From Pseudobythopirellula maris (GTDB taxonomy: Bacteria > Planctomycetota > Planctomycetia > Pirellulales > Lacipirellulaceae), in assembly GCF_007859945.1 (NCBI RefSeq), contig NZ_SJPQ01000001.1:1997017-2061016 (forward strand): a stretch of DNA of 64,000 nt, written 5' to 3'. Each line of letters starts with the position of its first letter. Position 1 is the first letter of the stretch. This document shows, one piece after another, positions 59,795-64,000 of this stretch. The translations under genes were made by a program, and so were the position numbers. A model generated the notes under the pieces. That model had not been told where the DNA came from. It saw nothing but the letters and a program-made list of their open reading frames with translations, and did no database searches.

Positions 59795-60493
59795 ATGACG
59801 ATCCTCGGACGAGTCGAATCGATCCAGGTCGGTCGCCCCCGACGCTACGACGACGGGGACCACTCGGCCAAGCCTTGGACCTCGGCGATCGACAAGGCGC
59901 CGGTCGCCGGGAGCGTCATGGTCGGCCCGACGAGCCTCGCGGGCGACGAGCAGGCCGACCTCGAGCACCACGGCGGGCCCGACAAGTCGGTCCTCGGCTA
60001 CGCCGCCGCCCATTACGACGACTGGCAAACCGAGTTCCCCGACGCCCCGTTCGCCCCCGGCGGCTTCGGCGAGAACCTCACCTTCTCCGGCTTCGCCGAG
60101 GCCGACTGCTGCGTCGGCGACACGGTGCAAATCGGCGACTGCCGGCTGCAGGTCTCGCAGCCGCGTCAGCCTTGCTGGAAGCTCTCGCGTCGCTGGGGCC
60201 TCGCCAAGCTGGCCGTCCGCGTGCAGCAGACCGGGCGGACCGGCTGGTACTACCGCGTGGCGCGAGAGGGCCTGATCGAGGCGGGCCAAGAGGTGCGGCT
60301 CGTCGAGCGCCCGTTCCCCGAGTTCACCGTCGCCTGGGCGAGCGCCGTGATGTACGCCAAGCCCCGCTCCGCGAGCGACGACCTGCGCCTCGCCGGCTGC
60401 CCGCTGCTGTCGGCGTCGTGGAAAGAAACGCTCACGCAACGGGCGACCAAGAAAATCGAGGCCGATCCCGCGCTAAGGCTCGAGGGCAAATAG
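59795..60493 (+). CDS. MOSC domain protein (YiiM type)
   Basis: 232 aa from an ATG. MOSC fold: ILGRVESIQVGRPR, HHGGPDKSVLGYAAAHYDDW, FAPGGFGENLTFSGFAEADC, VGDTVQIGDCRLQVSQPRQP, with the conserved Cys in RQPCWKLSRR. A C-terminal 3-alpha domain (TGWYYRVAREGLIEAGQEVR) as in YiiM. MOSC proteins bind molybdenum cofactor and reduce or transfer N-hydroxylated or sulfur-containing compounds; YiiM reduces 6-hydroxylaminopurine. GC is high and host-like, unlike the preceding operon. It lies between direct repeats A and B. Confidence 0.93.
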   Translation: MTILGRVESIQVGRPRRYDDGDHSAKPWTSAIDKAPVAGSVMVGPTSLAGDEQADLEHHGGPDKSVLGYAAAHYDDWQTEFPDAPFAPGGFGENLTFSGFAEADCCVGDTVQIGDCRLQVSQPRQPCWKLSRRWGLAKLAVRVQQTGRTGWYYRVAREGLIEAGQEVRLVERPFPEFTVAWASAVMYAKPRSASDDLRLAGCPLLSASWKETLTQRATKKIEADPALRLEGK

Positions 60494-60609
60494 CCCCCCC
60501 ACCCGCGGATCGGAGAGCTAGCGAGCAAAATGTCAATAGTGTTGGATAGCTCTCGCTCCACTTCAGTGCGCCACACCTATCCATCTTCCGCCACTATGCG
60601 AGAAGACCG

Positions 60610-60897
60610 ATGAACAGTAGTCCATTGCAAGAACCATTCTTAGCTGAACTTGCAGCTTGCTTTAAAGCAACTCAAACCCGGTTGTCTTCACGCCTGGATA
60701 ATGCTAAGCATCCCGAACAAAACCGTGTTATTGAGGACGAGCTTCGTGGGCTCTATCACGGATTACTCGTTATCCTTGATGGCGGTTCTTCATTGGCTGA
60801 TCACGGGCTGGTATCGGTCATTGACGAATCTGGCAAAACGTTTGACAGAAATCTCCACGAGATCTGCTTTGAATATTGGCAGAGTACTTGTGGGTAA
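60610..60897 (+). CDS. Small hypothetical protein, possibly immunity-like
   Basis: 95 aa from an ATG. It reads FLAELAACFKATQTRLSSRL, VIEDELRGLYHGLLVILDGG, SSLADHGLVSVIDESGKTFD and RNLHEICFEYWQS. It is acidic and soluble with no known motif; small acidic proteins of this look are often immunity proteins, but this is speculation. GC is much lower than MOSC, its neighbour, so it was probably acquired separately. Repeat B follows 73 bases downstream. Confidence 0.65.
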   Translation: MNSSPLQEPFLAELAACFKATQTRLSSRLDNAKHPEQNRVIEDELRGLYHGLLVILDGGSSLADHGLVSVIDESGKTFDRNLHEICFEYWQSTCG

Positions 60898-60969
60898 CGG
60901 GTAGCCCAGGTTCTTGAAGCGGGGCTAATCACTTCCCTCATTCAGCCAGTAGGGTCCGATGTACGGACC

Positions 60970-61101
60970 GCGGGTGGCCCCGACAATCTCCCGCCCCTCC
61001 TCGCACAGTGAGCCCATCGGCTTGGCCGGGTGAGTGTCGGGGGGCGAAGCAATAGGCGACCCTGCCCGGATGCGTTCGTGGCCTCCGGTGCTGCGCACCC
61101 C
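60970..61101 (+). repeat. Long direct repeat B
   Basis: Second copy of the ~130-base repeat A (59563-59693), same orientation. A minus-strand frame across it gives a Gly/Arg-rich translation (GREIVGATRG) that is not taken as a gene. Confidence 0.8.
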
Positions 61102-61206
61102 GATAATCTCTCGGCAATGTAAGGCAGGCTCACCACGCCGTCCGCTCGCGGCTGTCGGGCCCACCCGCGCGTGAATCGTCTGCGTCAGCACACCCTGGGT
61201 GGCCCG

Positions 61207-61845
61207 TTATTTCGACGCCCCGACGATCTCGCCGATCTCACGCTGCGCCGCGGCCAGCGAGTCGGCCAGCGCCGTGCCGCCGAACTCGTCGTTCTCGGCG
61301 CGCACGAATGTCACGTCCGTCACGCCGATGAACCCGAACACGGTCCGCAGGTGCGGGTCGAGGTGATTGTGTTTCTCGTTCGGGCCGCCGGGGCCGTAGC
61401 CGCCGTCGCCGCTGGCCACGACGACGAACATCCGTTTGCCGTGGACCAACGGCTCGTACGGCGCCGTGCGGTTCTGCGGGTCGAACCCGAACGTCACGCC
61501 GACGCGGACAATCTGATCGACGTACGCCTTCAGCCCGCTGGGCATCCCGAAGTTGTACAACGGGACCCCCATCACGATAACGTCGGCCTCCAGCAGCTCC
61601 GCCACCAGCTCGTCGCTCAGAGCGAGCGCTGAGCGCATCGCCTCGGTCCGCTCGCCCGGCGGCGTGAACGCGCCGGCGATCCAGTCCTCGGTGACGTGCG
61701 GAATCGGGTTGCGGCCGATGTCTCGGTACGTGACGGAGTCGCCCGGGTGGGCGTCCCGCCAGTGGCCCACGAACCGCGCGCTCAGCCGCTTCGAGTGCGA
61801 CCGCTCGCCCCGGGGGCTCGCGTCGATGTGCAGCAGCTTGGCCAT
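61207..61845 (-). CDS. azoR: FMN-dependent NADH-azoreductase
   Basis: 212 aa from an ATG at 61845. Flavodoxin-like fold: LLHIDASPRGERSHSKRLSA (FMN phosphate loop), VIVMGVPLYNFGMPSGLKAY, VDQIVRVGVTFGFD, VVVASGDGGYGPGGP and HLRTVFGFIGVTDVTFVRAE. It reduces quinones and azo compounds with NADH and protects from electrophile stress. It is divergent from an HxlR regulator across 184 bases. Confidence 0.94.
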   Translation of the reverse strand: MAKLLHIDASPRGERSHSKRLSARFVGHWRDAHPGDSVTYRDIGRNPIPHVTEDWIAGAFTPPGERTEAMRSALALSDELVAELLEADVIVMGVPLYNFGMPSGLKAYVDQIVRVGVTFGFDPQNRTAPYEPLVHGKRMFVVVASGDGGYGPGGPNEKHNHLDPHLRTVFGFIGVTDVTFVRAENDEFGGTALADSLAAAQREIGEIVGASK

Positions 61846-62029
61846 CTTCTTGCTCCTCGCGTGAATTGAACGCCCCGTCCGACCGGTAAGCCTCGTCGCC
61901 GCGGCGCCGATGCGTTAGTTTCATACCCACAGCGGCCCGTGCCGGTGCGTCCATTCTTGCCGCGCCCCCACGCACTTCCAGCGGGCACAGATTTGTGGGG
62001 GGGTGGCGGCTTTGCGTGAGGAACGAGCG

Positions 62030-62335
62030 ATGGCGGATCCGGACGTCAACGAGGTCTTCGAGAAATGCCTCGGCTGCCGTTACATGGTCGGCATCCTGCG
62101 CCACATCCAGGCGGGCGTGAACCGACCGGGACAACTGGAGCGCGCCGTCGACGGGCTCACCGCCAAGGTGCTCTCGGAGCGGCTGCGCCGCTTGGTGGAG
62201 TTCCGTGTCGTCGAGAAGCAGAGCTACGCCGAAACCCCGCCGCGGGTCGAATACCACCTCACCCCGTTCGGCGCACGGCTGCTGGAGATCGTCGAAGAAG
62301 TCGAACGGCTGCAGAAAGAAGCAACCCGCGCCTAG
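62030..62335 (+). CDS. HxlR family transcriptional regulator
   Basis: 101 aa from the ATG at 62030 with GAGGA eight bases upstream; a GTG at 62003 is an alternative. Winged-helix HxlR pattern: VFEKCLGCRYMVGILRHIQA, RPGQLERAVDGLTAKVLSER, LRRLVEFRVVEKQSYAETPP, RVEYHLTPFGARLLEIVEEV. Two Cys near the N-terminus (KCLGC) fit the redox-sensing relatives YodB/HypR that control azoreductase genes. It is divergent from azoR, its likely target. Confidence 0.92.
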   Translation: MADPDVNEVFEKCLGCRYMVGILRHIQAGVNRPGQLERAVDGLTAKVLSERLRRLVEFRVVEKQSYAETPPRVEYHLTPFGARLLEIVEEVERLQKEATRA

Positions 62336-62412
62336 CAAACACCACACGGAAAGCCCCCCACACACACCGAAAATACCACCTGCATAGAAAACCTCCTACA
62401 CAGAAAAGACCT

Positions 62413-62474
62413 GAGCCGCGCACGAAGTAAGCGGAGAGGCGTGCAGACCACTCCGCTTACTTCGTGCGCGGCTC
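62413..62474. repeat. 24-bp perfect inverted repeat, 14-base loop
   Basis: GAGCCGCGCACGAAG..GCGGAG at 62413-62436 is exactly mirrored at 62451-62474. No U-tract follows in either direction. It could be a terminator-like structure for hxlR, or part of the cassette boundary next to repeat C. The rest of 62336-62551 shows no gene. Confidence 0.8.
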
Positions 62475-62551
62475 CGGTTCGGTTTACTCTGGAGTGCGAA
62501 GGGTAGGGGTATCGTCCCCAAGTAGGTTGGCCCTGCGATGCCAGCCGGCCA

Positions 62552-62688
62552 TCCGCGTCGCAAGACTCACGGTCATGGCAAGACGCGTCCGCGCAATCGG
62601 TTCTACTCAACATCATCGATGCCGACGCGCCAATACATGCTTTACACACTCGTCGCCATATGGGGATAGCGTCAGGCGCAGCTTGATC
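62552..62688 (+). repeat. Long direct repeat C
   Basis: About 135 bases starting TCCGCGT.GC.AGACTC.CGGTC and containing TTTACACACTCGT. It is imperfectly repeated at 63284-63418 in the same orientation, at about two-thirds to three-quarters identity by eye. It immediately precedes the GNAT gene. Confidence 0.7.
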
Positions 62689-62712
62689 CCCCCTCTCCGA
62701 GATTCCATCACA

Positions 62713-63252
62713 ATGCTCATCCGCCCAGCCACGCCCGACGACCAAGACTCCCTCCGCCGCCTCTACCTCGCCGCCTTCCCCGAGGCGGAGCGTGAGACGG
62801 TCGCCGAACTCGCGGTCAGTCTGCTGACAACGACTCCCGAGACGCTCTCGCTCGTCGCCGAGCAGAAGGGCGACAACGGCGAGGCGGGCGTCGTTGGCCA
62901 CGTCGCGCTGAGCCCTGTCACGGAGGCCGGCCAGCCAGACGCCGTCGGCTACCTCCTGGCGCCGCTCGCCGTGTGGCCCGATCAGCAGAAACGCGGCGTC
63001 GGCTCGCGGCTGGTCGAGGAGGGCGTCGAACGGTTGCGGGCCGAGGGCGCCCCGCTGCTGCTGGTCTACGGCGACCCCAACTACTACGGCCGGTTCGGCT
63101 TCACGGCAGACGCCGCCGACCGCTACCGGCCCCCCTACCCGCTCCAATACCCCTTCGGCTGGCAAGCCCTCGCACTGCGAGATCGCCCAACGCCCGAGAC
63201 GCCGCTCGACCTCGGCTGCGTCGCCCCGCTGTGCGACCCGCGGCTCTGGTAG
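62713..63252 (+). CDS. GNAT family N-acetyltransferase
   Basis: 179 aa from an ATG. LIRPATPDDQDSLRRLYLAA, VVGHVALSPVTEAG, YLLAPLAVWPDQQKRGVGSR with the acetyl-CoA motif QKRGVGSRL, and LVYGDPNYYGRFGFTADAAD, which is the YhbS-like end. The acceptor is unknown. It lies between direct repeats C and D, with host-like GC. Confidence 0.93.
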   Translation: MLIRPATPDDQDSLRRLYLAAFPEAERETVAELAVSLLTTTPETLSLVAEQKGDNGEAGVVGHVALSPVTEAGQPDAVGYLLAPLAVWPDQQKRGVGSRLVEEGVERLRAEGAPLLLVYGDPNYYGRFGFTADAADRYRPPYPLQYPFGWQALALRDRPTPETPLDLGCVAPLCDPRLW

Positions 63253-63283
63253 CAGCGGCGAGCGCGGCCCGGTAGGCAGGTCT

Positions 63284-63418
63284 TCCGCGTTGCGAGACTC
63301 GCGGTCTTGGCGGGGCATTTCCGCGCGGTCGGTCCTGCTCATCATCTTCGAGGAGGGTGCGCCGGTGTGCGTTTCACACTCGTGCCCTCGTGGACACAGC
63401 GCCAGGAGCATCCTGACC
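63284..63418 (+). repeat. Long direct repeat D
   Basis: Imperfect second copy of repeat C, 32 bases past the GNAT stop, sharing TTCACACTCGTGCCCTCGT-type sequence and GCGCCAGG.GCA near its end. Confidence 0.7.
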
Positions 63419-63515
63419 TACCAACTTGGGACGTAGTGGAGCGGAGCTAGGTGAATTACCTGGGCGGTGCCTACTTACCGAATGTATGGACTATGCCTGA
63501 CGGCATCGATCCTAG

Positions 63516-63875
63516 TCACCTGCAAAGATCCTCGCCTCCGCTAGACTCAAGTAAGTCTGCTTTTAGATCTGTAACTGCATGCTGCTTCAAATACTCCATA
63601 ACTAGCCGGTCAAATATGACAGGATCCCCTGCCTCCGAAGACTCAACCACTCTGTTCAGTAGACGCCTACTACCCAAACCATTAACTCTAAGAATGCGAT
63701 CCCTCTCCCCAGCGCCTAAGGGGACCTGACTAGTTGCTATTGACTTTGCTTCTGGCGGAACGTGAACCAGCAACGGTGGAAGCTTGACACAGACACCCCC
63801 CCTCCACCTTCCATCAATGCGATATTGATGAGGAACAGGTTCAAGGCCGGATCATCATCAGGCCACTGACTTTTT
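63516..63875 (-). pseudogene. Decayed or truncated gene fragment beside an IS element
   Basis: A coding-like minus-strand frame ends at 63516. It reads GLEPVPHQYRIDGRWRGGV, VKLPPLLVHVPPEAKSIATS, RILRVNGLGSRRLLNRVVE and IFDRLVMEYLKQHAVTDLKA, with AT-richer codon use. It has no good start codon. At its upstream edge are three TGA stops in a row (63852-63860). A second frame (KSQWPDDDPALNLFLINIAL) is open from a seven-base G-run at 63796-63802 (minus strand) to the IS edge. A frameshifted or IS-truncated gene explains this best. No family recognised. Confidence 0.5.
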
Positions 63876-64000
63876 AGAGGTTGTCCAATAACTGCTATAT
63901 GAGTGATTCGCCGCAGTCACTACCCTCCGCGGTATGAGCAGGAAGCCCTACCCAACCGACTTGACGGATCACCAGTGGCGACGGATGAAGCCCTGGGTTC
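63876..64000 (+). mobile_element. Left part of an IS5-family insertion sequence
   Basis: The element appears to begin near 63876 with GAGGTTGTCCAATAACTG and carries a transposase that starts at 63934. It continues past the window, so its right end and target duplication cannot be seen. Confidence 0.65.
63934..64000 (+). CDS. IS5-family transposase, N-terminus only
   Basis: The ATG at 63934 opens MSRKPYPTDLTDHQWRRMKP before the window ends. The YPTDLTDHQW stretch is typical of the N-terminal domain of IS5/IS4-type transposases. Only 22 codons are visible, so completeness cannot be judged. Confidence 0.8.
   Translation, partial: MSRKPYPTDLTDHQWRRMKPWV

Noticed and set aside
59563..61101. Repeats A/B as integron attC sites
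   Set aside because: One RYYYAAC-like match (GCCCAAC) in A is missing in B and no integrase is visible; left as a hypothesis to test.
60925..61191. Minus-strand 88-aa frame over repeat B
   Set aside because: It is the translation of the repeat; the A copy does not keep the frame.
1..64000. tRNA, rRNA, tmRNA, RNase P RNA or CRISPR arrays
   Set aside because: Looked for their conserved sequences and repeat-spacer patterns by eye and found none; weak RNA families could still be missed without a covariance search.

Overview
The window is high-GC bacterial DNA that reads as a chromosome segment of a planctomycete, most likely Pirellulales and near Lacipirellulaceae. This comes from gene content, not from a phylogenetic marker. 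The clues are a sulfatase ending in dockerin-like Ca-binding loops and a PEP-CTERM tail, a BBP7-like beta-barrel outer-membrane protein, a DUF1559-like protein paired with an ECF sigma factor, a second ECF/anti-sigma pair, a GxxExxY gene, and many intergenic inverted repeats. No rRNA, tRNA or CRISPR array was seen.

Layout. 0-9 kb: two small membrane-anchored stress-type proteins (one CsbD-like), an AI-2E permease, a four-PAS hybrid histidine kinase, and a modular secreted sulfatase. 9-15 kb (minus strand): RNase E/G and a nitrogen-type PTS (EI, HPr, EIIA) followed by ribosome hibernation factor Hpf, with no sugar permease. 15-31 kb: a FecR/anti-sigma-like membrane protein, TPR protein, BBP7 protein, DprA, LuxR-type regulator, AroB, ParA, Ste24-like protease, an ECF sigma/anti-sigma pair and an unknown protein. 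31.4-32.2 kb: HigBA toxin-antitoxin with a clear palindromic operator. 32.2-38.8 kb: a peptide-type ABC importer operon (fused double ATPase, two permeases, lipoprotein binding protein) interrupted by a GxxExxY gene between inverted repeats. 39-40.6 kb: three FliL-like exported proteins, one divergent. 40.7-43 kb: ECF sigma and a large anti-sigma protein. 43-57.5 kb: housekeeping genes (TIM-barrel protein, SppA, RlmN, PDZ protein, Lgt with an inserted PDZ-like domain, PanC, FolK with an extra C-terminal domain, a HemD-HemE fusion, MobB, acetolactate synthase).

57.7-64 kb is an accessory region. It starts with a translationally coupled, lower-GC operon of a nucleotidyltransferase and a TIM-barrel protein. 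It continues with MOSC, a small unknown gene, AzoR/HxlR and a GNAT acetyltransferase. Two different pairs of ~130-bp imperfect direct repeats lie after the coding blocks, like a cassette array. It ends in a decayed gene next to an IS5-family element that runs off the window.

The best candidates for something undescribed are the nucleotidyltransferase/TIM-barrel operon, the repeat-separated gene array around it, and the GxxExxY cassette with inverted-repeat ends inside the transporter operon. Intergenic spaces also carry several unrelated inverted-repeat (REP/BIME-like) families.
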